Origin: Closterium sp. Naga37s-1
Taxonomy: Eukaryota > Streptophyta > Zygnematophyceae > Desmidiales > Closteriaceae
Reading direction: 5' to 3'
NCBI GenBank assembly: GCA_947471745.1
Contig: CANJKZ010000820.1
Span: forward strand, 1,185,501 to 1,249,500
DNA length: 64,000 bases
The translations under genes and the position numbers were made by a program. This document shows, piece by piece, positions 10,644-20,585 of this stretch (its first letter is position 1; every line of letters starts with the position of its first letter). The notes beneath the pieces were generated by a model. The model ran no database searches, was not told the DNA's origin, and saw only the letters and a program-made list of their open reading frames with translations.

Positions 10644-13600
10644 ATGACACGTGGATGCGAGCGATTGGTCACGTCTCTTACGCGTCGCGTTGCCCGTCGC
10701 GCGCAGTACGGAGGCGGCTCGCGTGAGCTTACCTCGTCCGCTGTATCTGCGATTTCAAGTTTTCGTGCCACGTGGCAGCAGCATCAGATCTGTCAACCTC
10801 GCCAAATTCTCGCGCCGAGCTCCTGGACGGTACCCGATTCAGATCTCGCCTTACGTGGCAAAACCAGTACTACTAGTAGTAACGGTATTGGTGTTAATAG
10901 TAGAACTAGTGACATCTATTCATGTGACTATCGCCAATCGCCTGCTGCCACGTGGTGCTCGCGGCACATAGGTCAGCCAATATCAACTTCTCCTGTTGCC
11001 ACGTGGCGTGGTGGTGGTGGGTCCCACCTGGCGAAGTTTCCGCACACCTTCCTTCCGCCGCCAGCGGTTCCCCCATCCACGGAGTTCGCGTTCGTTCCGC
11101 GCTTCACTGCCCTCCGCGGAGAATGGCCCTCCCCCTCCCCGCCGCCCGCCACTCCGCCTTCCGCGCATGCAGTAGCGCGGAGGGGGAAGGAGGGCGGGGG
11201 AAGCAGAAGGCGGAGCTGGGGGAAGGGCGGGTTAGCAGGGGGAGAAGGAGCTGCGGCAGGGACGGCAAGAGGGGAGGGTGGGGAGGCTTTAGATGCAGAT
11301 GAAGAGGCTTATATGGAGGATGGAGCGTGGGACAAAGGCAGGAGAGAGGATGATGCAGAGGCGCGCGTGAACACGGATTCAGGCCGACATGGAACGCGGT
11401 AGGGTAGACTATGGTGGGGTGGGACGCCTTTTTTTCAGGATTCAGCCTTTTTCTGGGATTCAGCCTTTTTCTGGGATTCATCATGTTTGTAATACTCACT
11501 CTGTTTTCCCGTGCAACCATGAACCTTGTCAAGGTAACGAGGTGACTTTTGAGTCGACTCAAAAGTCACCTCGGTACTTTGGAATATTCACTCTGTTCTC
11601 TCGTGCAACCATGAACTTTGTCCCCTTTCTCCCATTCGTTTTCCCCCTTTCTTCACTCTGTCCTTCCCCCACCTCTGCATTCTACCTCCCCTACCCCCCT
11701 TTCTCGGTTCCAGCATGCTGGTGGTGCAGCCGCGCCCCCATCCGCGCTGGCTGCTGCGCGCCAAGCTGTATGCACACATGCTGGCACGAATATACCTCCT
11801 CCCTTTCTCCCTCTCCCCCTGCCTTCCGCTCCTCCCTTCCCCCCCCACCCCCCCACATAGCATGCTAGTGGTGCAGCCGCGCCCCCATCCGCGCTGGCTG
11901 CTGCGCGCCAAGCTGGGAGAGGCGCTGCGATTGGTGGACTCGCTCACAGGCACGGACAGCCAATGGGAGATGGAGCAGCGCTCGTGGGGGGGCGCAGGGG
12001 CAGGGGAGGACGCACAGGCAGCGTGGCGAGGGGGCCAGGAACCACAGCAGGGGCGGGGAGGAGCGCGAGAGTGGCAGGGGGGAGGGGAGCAGTGGCGGCA
12101 AGGGGAAGATCCCGAGGCTGAGTGGAGAAGGCGGAGTGAGGGGAGAGGGATGCGTGGGGATGGGGTGGAGGGAAGAGGGCGGAGTGGTGATGGGGTGGAG
12201 GGAAGAGGGCGGAGTGGTGATGGGGTGGAGGGTTTCGGATTCCCGCCGCCGGGAGGGGGGCATCCGTGGGTGGTAGTGCACAGCAGAGGGCGGGGGATAC
12301 ACGCAGGTAGGCTGGATGTGGTTTGGGGGGCATGGCTTGGAGAGCTTGGGGTTTGGGTTTGGGTTTCTGCCGCCGGGAGGGGGGCATCCGTGGGTGGTGG
12401 TGCACAGCAGAGGGCGGGGGATACACGCAGGTATGGTGGATGTGGTTGAATTCCGTCTGTCACCCTTCTCGCCTCTCACTCTTATCACCTTCTCACCCTT
12501 CTTGCCTTTCACCCTGTCCCATCCCTTATTGATTTCGACAGTGGGGCAGTGGAACCATCCAGACCATTGTTGCTCATGTGCATGCTCTCACTCTTCCCGC
12601 CTCCCTCTCTTCTCCCTTCCCCCCTTTCCCCCGTGCTGATGCTGTCTTTCAGGGTCGTTCTTTGGCAGTGGCACCATAGAGAGCATTGCCGCTCATGTGC
12701 ATGCTTCACACACCATGGTATGTTATGGTTTGCACTTTACATCAGCTCAAATGCAGTGAATGTGAACATGCACACTCGCTTGCGCAAGTGTGTATGGAAA
12801 TTCACACCCTCACATTCATTCATCCACACGTGAGCTTCTGAGAAAGAGCGAATTGTTTTTCTTTATTTGTTTGTTTTTTTCCCAGTGCTGTCCAACTACT
12901 TATGAAGCGCCTTGAATGCGTATGTGCCATGCGCTTATCTTCTCATCGTCCACCCTATTAACCAGGGCGTACCAGTGGAGGCAGTATTCGTAAATGCTGC
13001 TCTCTCAGGCGTACAGCAACGGAATCTGGAGGTGAGAGCTGGGGGGAGGGAAGAAAACAGAATACAGAGCTACCAGATTCCCTTTTTCAGTTGAGGCATT
13101 TGCACACCTTTCTGCTCACCAACACTTCAACCGTAGAAAAGCCCGGATTTGCAAACCTCACTACTCTTACCACTCTGTACATTACCTTCCCCTGAAACCA
13201 ACACCATCTGTCCAGCCTTCTTCACCTCCCAGGACTCATGCATCTGTACACCTTCGCGCCTCACGCATGGTTTTCGTGAGGCGCGAAGGTGTACAGATGG
13301 GTGAGTCCTGGCAGGTGAAGAAGGCTGGACAGATGGTGTTGGTTCCAGGGGGAGATGATGTGGTAAGAGCAGTGAGGTTTGCAAAGTCGAGCCTTTCTAT
13401 GGTTGAAGTGTTGGTGAGTTGAAGGGTGTGCAGATGCTTCACTAAAAAGGAAGAATTCAGTAGCGGTGTACACTCGTGAAGACAGAACAGGGTAACTTGC
13501 TCCAATTTGTTGGAGAGTTGGGGGCGAAGGGTTTCGCTAACCAGGGGCGAACGAGGGGAGCAGGGGAGGCTGTATTCGTTAATGTTGCTCTCTCAGGCGT

Positions 13601-16600
13601 GCAGCAACACAACCAGAGGTGAGAAGGGGATGGGGGATTTGTGTTGCTGGGTGCAGTGGAGCGAGGGGGGCGATACGGGAGAGGGGCAGGCAGGCAGAGT
13701 AGAGGGTGCAGTGACAGAGGCAGCCTTAGTGATCGCCACAACCGATTTGTCCTTTCTCCGTCCCCTCTTACCCCCATCCCCCCTTCTCACCTTCCCCTCT
13801 CTCGTTATTCAAGGCTGCGTGGGGCCTTTCGGTGGTGGACAGGGTGGGGCTGATCATTGAGATCCTTGGAGCTCGTGCAAACAGCGGACCCTTCACCTCG
13901 ATTCTCCCCCTTGCGCCCCTCTTTCTGCCCCCTCTTTCACCACCTGCTCCCCTTAAGGCCGCATGGGGTCTGCCGGTGATGGACCAGGTGGGGCTGATCA
14001 TTGAGATCCTTGGAGCTCGTGCAAACAGCGGACCCTTCACCTCGATTCTCCCCCTTGCGCCCCTCTTCCTGCCCCCTCTTTCACCACCTGCTCCCCTTAA
14101 GGCCGCATGGGGTCTGCCGGTGATGGACCGGGTGGGGTTGATCATTGAGATCCTTGGAGCTCGTGCAAACAGCTGGCCCTTCCACTCCCTTACTCCCCCT
14201 TTTTTCCCTCTTCCTTCCTCCTCTTTCGCTCCTTCTCCTTCCCACCTGCCCTCTCCAAAGGCTGCGTGGGGCCTGCCGGTGGTGGACCGGGTGGGGCTGA
14301 TCATTGAGATCTTTGGAGCTCGTGCAAACACACGAGAGGCCAAGCTGCAGGTGGGTTGGGCTGGGTTGGGTTTGGTTTGGTTGGGTTGGTCGGTTGCTCA
14401 GTGACCCTATTAAATAGAAGAAAGAAGAAATAATCAAATAGTTAAAAAAATACAAGTTTACCTTCCCATCCCTTTTCCCCGGTACGCTCCGTTGTTCTAC
14501 TTCCATTCTAAACCTCAGGTCGAGATGGCAGGTTTGGAGTACCAGCGCAGCCGGCTGGTTCGGCAGCGAGGCTCGGGGGGCTGCAGGCTTGGGTTTGGTT
14601 CGGGAGGGGAGCAGCAGGTGGTGAGTGCGCGAGGGAGGGCGGCAGGCGGGCGGGGCTTTTTGGCTGGAGCAGGGGAGAGCGAGCTGCAGCTGCAGAGGCG
14701 ACGGTAAGAGGGAGAAAAAAGAAAAGGGGAAGGGGGGGTGTGGTATTTTTCACCCTTTAGGCGCACTCATCGCTTCCCCATCCCTCAACCTTCCCTCCCT
14801 CCCTCCTCCCCCCCCCTTCCCTCCCTCCCTCCCTCCCTCCCTCCCTCCCTCCCTCCCTCCCTCCCTCCCTCCCTCCCTCCCTCCCTCCCTCCCTCCCTCC
14901 ATCTCCCCCTGCCCCTTCCCATGACAGAATAGCGGAGAAGCAGCACAAGCTGAGGCAGCAGATAGCGCAAGTGAGGAGGACACGTGGCCTGCACCGATTG
15001 GCCCGCAGACGAGCCTGCTGGGAGGGCGGAGGGAAGGGGCGAGGGCTGCCGGTGGTGGCGGTGGTGGGCTATACGAACGCAGTGAGTGTACTTATTGAGG
15101 GGGACGGTGAGTGAGTAGTATCTCTCATGGTTAGTACGTGTGTGGTTATTTCTTGTTATGGGCACAAGGGGCGAGGGCGAGGGCGACGGCTGCTGGTGGT
15201 GGCTGTGGTGGGATGGGATGTACCAACGCAGTGAGTTCCTTCCACAGTTGTATTGTAAGCAACAGATGTGAATGCAACTGTGTCCTTTTTCTTTCTTTCT
15301 TTCTTTCTTTTTGGGGAGCCTACAGAATATGCGTTCAATGCACAGTAGTCACTGCAGGGGACGTGCTGTGCACTGTGGGAGGGTGGCCTGGATGATGCAT
15401 CTATAGCATTGTGATGTAGGGTTTTGAGGCGCCTGGGTTTGAGAATTCTCATCGCTTACATCCTACATCGGCCTGGATGATGCATCTATACCATATACAT
15501 TCAATGAGCATAGTTTTTGTAGGTACACGTATATTATGTTAATCGCTTTTACTTGCACATTTATGCCATGTGCATCAGGTCCTGCTTTTGAGTCCACTCA
15601 AAAGCATTTATTTTCCTTGCACATTTATGTCATGTGCATCAGGGCAAGTCAACGTTGGTGACAGCACTTTCACAGTCGCCCCAATACATTGATGATCGGT
15701 GAGTGATAAGACTAATGATAGGCGGGGGATAGGGTTGGTGAGAGGTGGGAGATTGGTTGTCGAGGGCTTCTGAGTCAGCAAGGGAGCTCGGTTGCAAACC
15801 TCTGAGAGCGTTAAAACTCCAGTAAAGCATTGCGATGGGTTTTGAGGCGCCTCAAAACCCACCTTTGTGAGAGGTGTGAGATTGATTGTCGAGAGCTTCT
15901 GTGTGAGATTGATTGATTGTCTCTTGACAATCAACCTCACACCAAGGGGCTTCTGTGTAGTTTTGGGTGATTGGTTGCACCAGGAAGGGCATTAGATAGA
16001 ATCCAGTAAAGCTGCCTGACGTCTCGTCTGGTGCAGCCTTTCTCATTCATTCATTGCTCTTCCGTCTGCCCGATGATGTTACTGTTTGGTTTTCAGCTGT
16101 CCGTGCAGGCTATTTGCAACCCTGGATCCCCGTGTGAGAGCGTTCAAGCTGCCGTTTTGCGGCTCCTGCGGTGCACATTCGCGCCTTCATGGCGCTCTCT
16201 CTCTGCTCCTTACTGTGCATGGGTTGGTGTTCTGTCGCCCTTGCAGGCTATTTGCAACCCTGGATCCCCGTGTGAGAGCAGTCAAGCTGCCATCAGGGTG
16301 AGATGGATCGAGAGGGGAGGGAGATGCCATGGGGGATCAGTAGGATAGTGGATCCAGTTTACATGCTGAATGTCTTTGTGTGTCTATCTGTTGCATCTCC
16401 TGCATGGTCCATTTGTCATCTCCGCCTGCCAGGTAGGGTGAGAGTGATACAGCTGCACTCGTATCCTGATAACCAATGCACACTCACAGGCCATGTTCGT
16501 GTTTCACCCGATTTTCTTTTCTTTTCTTTTCTTTTCTTTTCTTTTCTTTTCTTTTGATACTTCTTCCCTTCCTCCAGGCGCAGGGTGCTTCTGAGTGACA

Positions 16601-18734
16601 CAGTGGGGTTTATCTCCGACCTGCCCCATCAGCTGGTGGAGGCGTTTCATGCGACGCTGGAGGAGGTGGTCGAGGCCGACCTGCTGCTGGTAGGGTCGTT
16701 TCAAAGCACAGATGGCAGTAAGAAGCATGTTGCGTGTGGTATAATGCAAGAGACACGGTGGAGGCGTTTCATTCCACGCTGGAGGAGGTGGTTGAAGCTG
16801 AAGCTGACCTGCTGCTGGTAGGGCTCATCTCATGCAGAAGTATCATATGGTATGATGCTGGCATGAAATGGAACATACACCATGCCATGATGATGGATAC
16901 ACGGTGGAGGCGTTTCTTGCGACACTGGAGGAGGTGGTTGAACATGAAGCTGACCTGCTGCTGGTAGGGTCCCTCACTGATGGCCCGCTTGCACAGTGCG
17001 TGCTGCACCCGTTGTTGTCCTTCTGTTGTGCTGCACTGGTGGGGTTCATATCCCTTTTGAGGCGCCTCAAAAGTCATATCCGACCTACCAACTGGTGGAG
17101 GCGTGGTCCAAGCCTTCACGCTAGGTGGTCCAAGCCTTCACGCTAGGTGGTCCAAGCCTTCACGCTAGGTGGTCCAAGCCTTCACGCTAGGTGGTCCAAG
17201 CCTTCACGCTAGGTGGTCCAAGCCTTCACGCTAGGTGGTCCAAGCCGACCTGCGGCTGGTAGGCTTGGGCCACACAATCTGCTCCAGGTGTTCATTGATG
17301 ATTCCATGCACAATTCTTTAACCTCCGTGTTCAGTGCTGGGCACATGGTGGAGGCGTTTTTCAGACGTCTCAAACAACTCACTTTTTGCCACGTGGCTCC
17401 GTGTTCAGTGCTGGGCACATGATAAAGGCGTTTTTTTTTCTTCCCTGTTATTCCTTGTCGTGTAGGTAATTACTGGGCGCACACAACATATTGAGCGCTG
17501 TCATAATTTTGTGAAGGCTCCTCCAAAACTGCTGTCCACCTCTCCCCTAAGCTCCTCTCCCCAACCCATCCCCACCCCTCCGCCCTCCCCCCTCTTGGCT
17601 GCCTGTCCACGTCAGCATGTGGTGGACGCGTCAGCACCAGACATGCATCAGCAGCGGCAGGCGGTGTTGCAAGTGCTGACGCAGATGGGGGTGCCTGTGG
17701 ATCCAGGCATGGCCGCTGACGTCAGCATGGCTGCTAGGGGAAGCAGCATGGGTGTGCATCATGGTGGTTATGGTGTGGACGGTTCAAGAATGCATAGTTA
17801 CGGCAGCTGGAAAGAGGGGAGGTTCTTTACTCATCCACACATCATCGAAGCTTGGAACAAGGCAAGTCTGTTTGTTTGGTTGTCTGTTTGTTTGTTCTTA
17901 CCACTTTCAGGGTGTTCTCGTGTCATTGCAGTGCATAAATGTGTGTGTTTCTCTCCCATGCCCAACCTCTCTGTCCTTTTGTCCAACCCTCTTTGTGCAT
18001 GAATCGTCTCCGTTTCCTCACAGGTGGACCTCCTCCCTCCCTCGCACCCCCTGCTCTCCGGCTCGTCCATTCTAGAGTCACATCTGCATAAGAGCACACT
18101 AGACCCGGCTGTAGCACTGTCCAAATCCCAGGATCCGTTACAAGCACAAGAGGCTTCGTTAATGAGAAATCCTGCGCTGCAACAAGAACTCGAGGCGGAT
18201 AGTGCAGGAGTGCAGATAGGAGAGGGAAGCGGGCGGGTGCACGTTTCTGAGACACTCAGGCTTGGTGGTGGGAGTGGGTCGGGCAATGTACGGAGTGAAG
18301 CTTGGGGTATCCCTGATCCCCAGCTGGAGGAGCAGGATGAGCATGGTGAGGAGGAGGTGGAGGAGGAGGAGGTGGAGGAGGAGGTGGAGGAGGAGGAGGT
18401 GGACGATGAGGAAGAGGAAGAGGGAAGTGACGAGGAAGAGAAGGGTGATGAGGAAAGGGAGGATGGGTGTGTTGAGAGAGTGCGTGCCGAGGAGGAGGAA
18501 TATAGGTTGGGTCAGGTGGGAGTGCATGGGCAACAAGACGCTGTTATATGGACTGGGAGTTTTAGAAGTTTGGGAGTGTATAGCAATGGTTGGGAAAATG
18601 GAGGTTCTATAGTAAAAGGGGCTTTTGCCCGAGTCAAAGCTTCGAGGCCGGTTTTTATCTCGGCTGTTCGTGGCACTGGTTTTGAGAAAATTTTGAGTGA
18701 TATTGATGAAGCGCTGATTGAAAGAGGCTTATGA
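10644..18734 (+). CDS. HflX-family GTPase (plant organelle type), 12 exons
   Basis: Exons: 10644-11398, 11861-12306, 12653-12717, 12966-13031, 14261-14350, 14519-14703, 14928-15081, 15643-15698, 16247-16297, 16578-16689, 17616-17861, 18024-18734. All phases join, giving 978 residues. The HflX N-terminal domain is seen as [19 protein letters not shown] and [15 protein letters not shown], then [26 protein letters not shown] and [13 protein letters not shown]. The G domain has G1 GYTNA|GKST (split by an intron), G3 DTVGF, G4 NK|VD (also split) and G5 ISAVRG. HflX GTPases bind the ribosome; plant members act in plastids or mitochondria. Exon 1 is basic and Ser-rich at its start, which fits a transit peptide. 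The inserted acidic stretch in the last exon is typical of the plant proteins. The intron after 17861 begins with GC (GC-AG type). Introns hold many decayed exon-edge copies, described separately. Confidence 0.9.
11538..11573. repeat. palindrome P2, perfect 36 bp, between direct copies
   Basis: A perfect 36 bp inverted repeat with half-site CGAGGTGACTTTTGAGTC, in the first HflX intron. A 40 bp segment at 11491-11530 is repeated at 11583-11622 with about 4 differences, one copy on each side. This is the longest perfect member seen. Confidence 0.95.
11714..12432 (+). repeat. exon-edge copies around HflX exon 2
   Basis: The start of exon 2 (coding [17 protein letters not shown], with its acceptor) appears first at 11714-11768, where it soon runs into GTATGC, and again at 11861, where it continues as the real exon. 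The end of exon 2 (coding [16 protein letters not shown] plus donor) appears at 12230-12306 and once more at 12352-12431 in the intron. The copies are almost identical, so they are recent. Confidence 0.85.
12541..12717 (+). repeat. decayed copy of HflX exon 3 before the real exon
   Basis: The segment 12541-12590, coding [14 protein letters not shown] in one frame, resembles exon 3 (12653-12717, [14 protein letters not shown]). After its only nearby acceptor the upstream copy would be out of phase, whereas the downstream copy splices in phase. The upstream one is therefore probably a decayed duplicate. Confidence 0.75.
13096..13445. repeat. long imperfect inverted repeat (foldback) in an HflX intron
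   Basis: Arms of about 165-170 bp (left about 13096-13260, right about 13272-13441) are reverse complements with scattered differences. The loop is about 11 bases centred near 13266. The transcript would form one long hairpin. No terminal target duplication is obvious. It could be a foldback/MITE-like insertion or an inverted duplication giving a hairpin RNA. Confidence 0.85.
13570..13616 (+). repeat. second copy of HflX exon 4
   Basis: It codes [16 protein letters not shown] followed by GTGAGA, copying exon 4 at 12966-13031 and its donor. It lacks the first codons of the exon and has no matching acceptor that I can see, so it is probably a decayed partial copy. Confidence 0.75.
13812..14350 (+). 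repeat. four tandem copies of HflX exon 5 with its intron
   Basis: The segment coding [16 protein letters not shown] starts four times, with the landmark GTGGGGCTGATC at 13844, 13988, 14132 and 14291. The first two steps are 144 bp, the last 159. Because 144 is a multiple of three, one open frame of about 190 codons runs through all four copies. Only the last copy continues into TREAKLQ and a donor, so it is the exon used in the model. The others are either skipped or add repeats. Confidence 0.85.
14816..14900. repeat. (CCCT)n microsatellite
   Basis: About 84 bases of uninterrupted CCCT units in the intron before HflX exon 7, just upstream of the acceptor. Its purine strand reads GGGA. Confidence 0.95.
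15160..15245 (+). repeat. decayed copy of the HflX G1 exon edge
   Basis: It repeats the end of exon 7 (15045-15081, coding [10 protein letters not shown] plus donor) with changes that spoil the reading. It lies in the intron that separates the GYTNA and GKST halves of the P-loop. Confidence 0.75.
15422..15440. repeat. palindrome P3 (worn), between direct copies
   Basis: Core TTTTGAGGCGCCTGGG. The phrase GGCCTGGATGATGCATC occurs on each side, at about 15384 and 15471. Confidence 0.7.
15583..15606. repeat. palindrome P4, between direct copies
   Basis: Arms TGCTTTTGAGT and ACTCAAAAGCA around CC, 24 bp. The flanking copies 15552-15579 and 15616-15643 differ at one base and include the acceptor of the P-loop exon that starts at 15643, so the left copy is a decoy acceptor. 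Confidence 0.9.
15836..15861. repeat. palindrome P5, perfect 26 bp, between direct copies
   Basis: Half-site TGGGTTTTGAGGC. A segment of about 35 bp at 15737-15771 is repeated at 15867-15900 with a few differences. Confidence 0.9.
16108..16297 (+). repeat. two copies of HflX exon 9
   Basis: The acceptor plus coding segment [11 protein letters not shown] is present at 16108 and again at 16247. Only the second ends in KLPSG with a GTGAGA donor in the right phase, so the second is used in the model. Confidence 0.8.
16511..16556. repeat. (TTTTC)n microsatellite
   Basis: About nine TTTTC units in the polypyrimidine region just before HflX exon 10. Confidence 0.95.
16750..17110 (+). repeat. decayed copies of HflX exon 10
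   Basis: Segments like the end of exon 10 (coding [18 protein letters not shown] plus GTAGGG) recur at about 16755-16822 and 16906-16972. A piece of the exon middle (GTGGGGTTCATATCC...GACCTACC) recurs at about 17038-17100. They lie in the intron after the real exon (16578-16689). Confidence 0.85.
17054..17073. repeat. palindrome P6, perfect 20 bp, with 8 bp flanking copy
   Basis: Half-site CTTTTGAGGC. It interrupts a decayed copy of HflX exon 10. The bases TCATATCC stand on both sides, while the uninterrupted parent exon has this stretch only once (GTTTATCTCC). This looks like an insertion with a short target duplication. Confidence 0.85.
17104..17250. repeat. 22 bp minisatellite
   Basis: Six full units of TGGTCCAAGCCTTCACGCTA plus GG, and a partial seventh that runs into CCGACCTGCGGCTGGTAGG. 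The flank matches the end of HflX exon 10, so the array probably grew from a decayed exon copy. Confidence 0.95.
17359..17376. repeat. palindrome P7 (worn), between direct copies
   Basis: Core CAGACGTCTCAAAC. Flanked by copies of a 39 bp segment that starts CTCCGTGTTCAGTGCTGG, at 17323-17361 and 17397-17435. Confidence 0.75.
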
Positions 18735-20585
18735 AAGGGTGGATGGTTTTGATTGAATTCTTCATAAATAATTTGATGAATCATGGAATAATCGTCATTG
18801 TAGTGTTCTGAATGAGACGAATATCTCAAAATCCTCCGTTTGGCGTTTCCTTCTGTTGTTACCAGCTGGCAATCGTCAGTTTCTGACAAAACACACACTT
18901 GTGGCTGCCGCGTTTGTTGTCCTGCCCTTGAAACGACCGTCTGTTTGCTAAAACTACTGTACAGTAAAGTCGCGTAAACACTATGGGAGTGACTCCAGCT
19001 CAACACCCCCGCGACAACACTCGGTTTGAAAAGCACCGATTGCAGTTGATTAACAACGAAGATCTAAAACAGAATACTCAGCAAGGTCATTGAGCAATTT
19101 TTGGGGCAAGACTAATAGTTACACTTTTGTCTCAATATGGTCGCATTCCAAAAGCAGACTAATTGCGAATCACCTAATTGAGCCGCATATTAATAAACTG
19201 TGACAACAGGGCGCTCGTTGGTGCGGTCAGTAGCGTGATGCCACAATACAGAGCTTCAGAATTATAGAACCAGTGCAAACAGAATGAGATAATGAGTGTA
19301 TAGACCCAATCATGAAAACCCAAGGCAGACGATCTTCACACACCCCATTTTCAGCTGCGTCGATGGAATTTGCTTCTGCCCATAGGCGTATCCCGCCCGC
19401 ACTTCACATTGGCCGAATACACCACCATTCTTGAAAAATGGCTGTTGTTTGTGACTGATAACCCCTAGAAACACCGCTGCATCGTTCTCTTGCCCTCGCT
19501 CATCTCAGTGTACCGTAGTCTACCGCCTTCCTCCCCTTGTACAAAACCAAAACCAACTTCCATAACAGTACAGTGGAGTTGCCATCCACTTCCATGCTGC
19601 CTCCAGCTCACCCTCACCATCCTCCATGACTTGTTCCACCCTCCTCGTCCCCCCTTCACGAGACAGCACCTGTTGCCGAAACATATTAAATTCCACAAAT
19701 CGGATCCACTCTTGTCTCCTTGCTGAACCTCCTTTTCCATCCCTTCCCTCACTCATTTCACAGCTCGAATTACAGCTCCAAATTTATTTCTCAGCCAATC
19801 TCCTCTCTTTCCCAGCCATGCCCAAGTTTCGAAGTTTCGCCGCACCTACAGCTGGGCTGGGCAGCGGCCAGCCCAGTCAGCCACCTGTCCACCAACCAAT
19901 CCTTGCCGACGAAGAGCCTCAGGGAACTCCAGATTCCAAATCGCGAAGCACCATACGCCCCCAGCCCAGAGGAGCAGCAGCTGAGCTGACCTGTCCATCC
20001 CCGTCCTGATTCTTCTCAAACTGCTAGAATGTGAAGTGCAAATCCTTTCCCGCTAACCGAGCAGCAGAAGCACCCCATTGCGCGAAGCGCCATACGCCCA
20101 GAGGAGAATGACTCGTGATTGACAGCAGGGTTTCTTTCGACGCCTCTCTGTCTACATCCGTCCGTTGCCTGCCTGAGAGGCTGTCTGTGGCGGTGCGGAT
20201 GGCTGTCTTGTCCTGTGGACTGTATTCGCCGAGAAGTGACACTCGCGTGTTCCCGGCTTTCAAGGTTTGAATCTTAGCAACGTTTTAGCGATCATCTGTG
20301 CTGAAAGCCTTGAAGGATTCCGTGATGGAGGGAAAGATGCACAGGTGTTGGGAGAGGAACAGTGCCATCACGTTTAGTAGCTTTTTTTTTTCCACCATTG
20401 GATCGCTCGTACCGCGGACGATTACTGTAACGATATGATAGTATGGTGCTGGGTGTTCGATGCAACGTTTGGATCTCAAGCGTCGTTAACTCGTTTTCGG
20501 TCAAGAATTAGCGGCGACCATGTCCGGTAGCGGCGAGCATTGTCCCTACCCTTACATATCTTCAGTTTCGTAGTAACGCGCTGTC
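18735..20585. other. intergenic region between HflX and kinase genes
   Basis: No gene supported. Short Pro/Ser-rich open frames at 19.5-20.0 kb lack any recognisable feature. The phrase GCGAAGC(A/G)CCATACGCCC occurs at about 19945 and 20075, another small local duplication. A T-run at 20383-20391 is the only other landmark. The final 300 bases are likely the 5' UTR and promoter of the kinase gene. Confidence 0.4.

Noticed and set aside
17104-17250. CRISPR-like array
   Set aside because: Units are head-to-tail without spacers, and this is nuclear intron DNA. It is a minisatellite.
10644-18734. Bacterial contamination as the source of the HflX gene
   Set aside because: The gene has eleven introns with joined phases and a plant-type acidic insertion, so it is nuclear.
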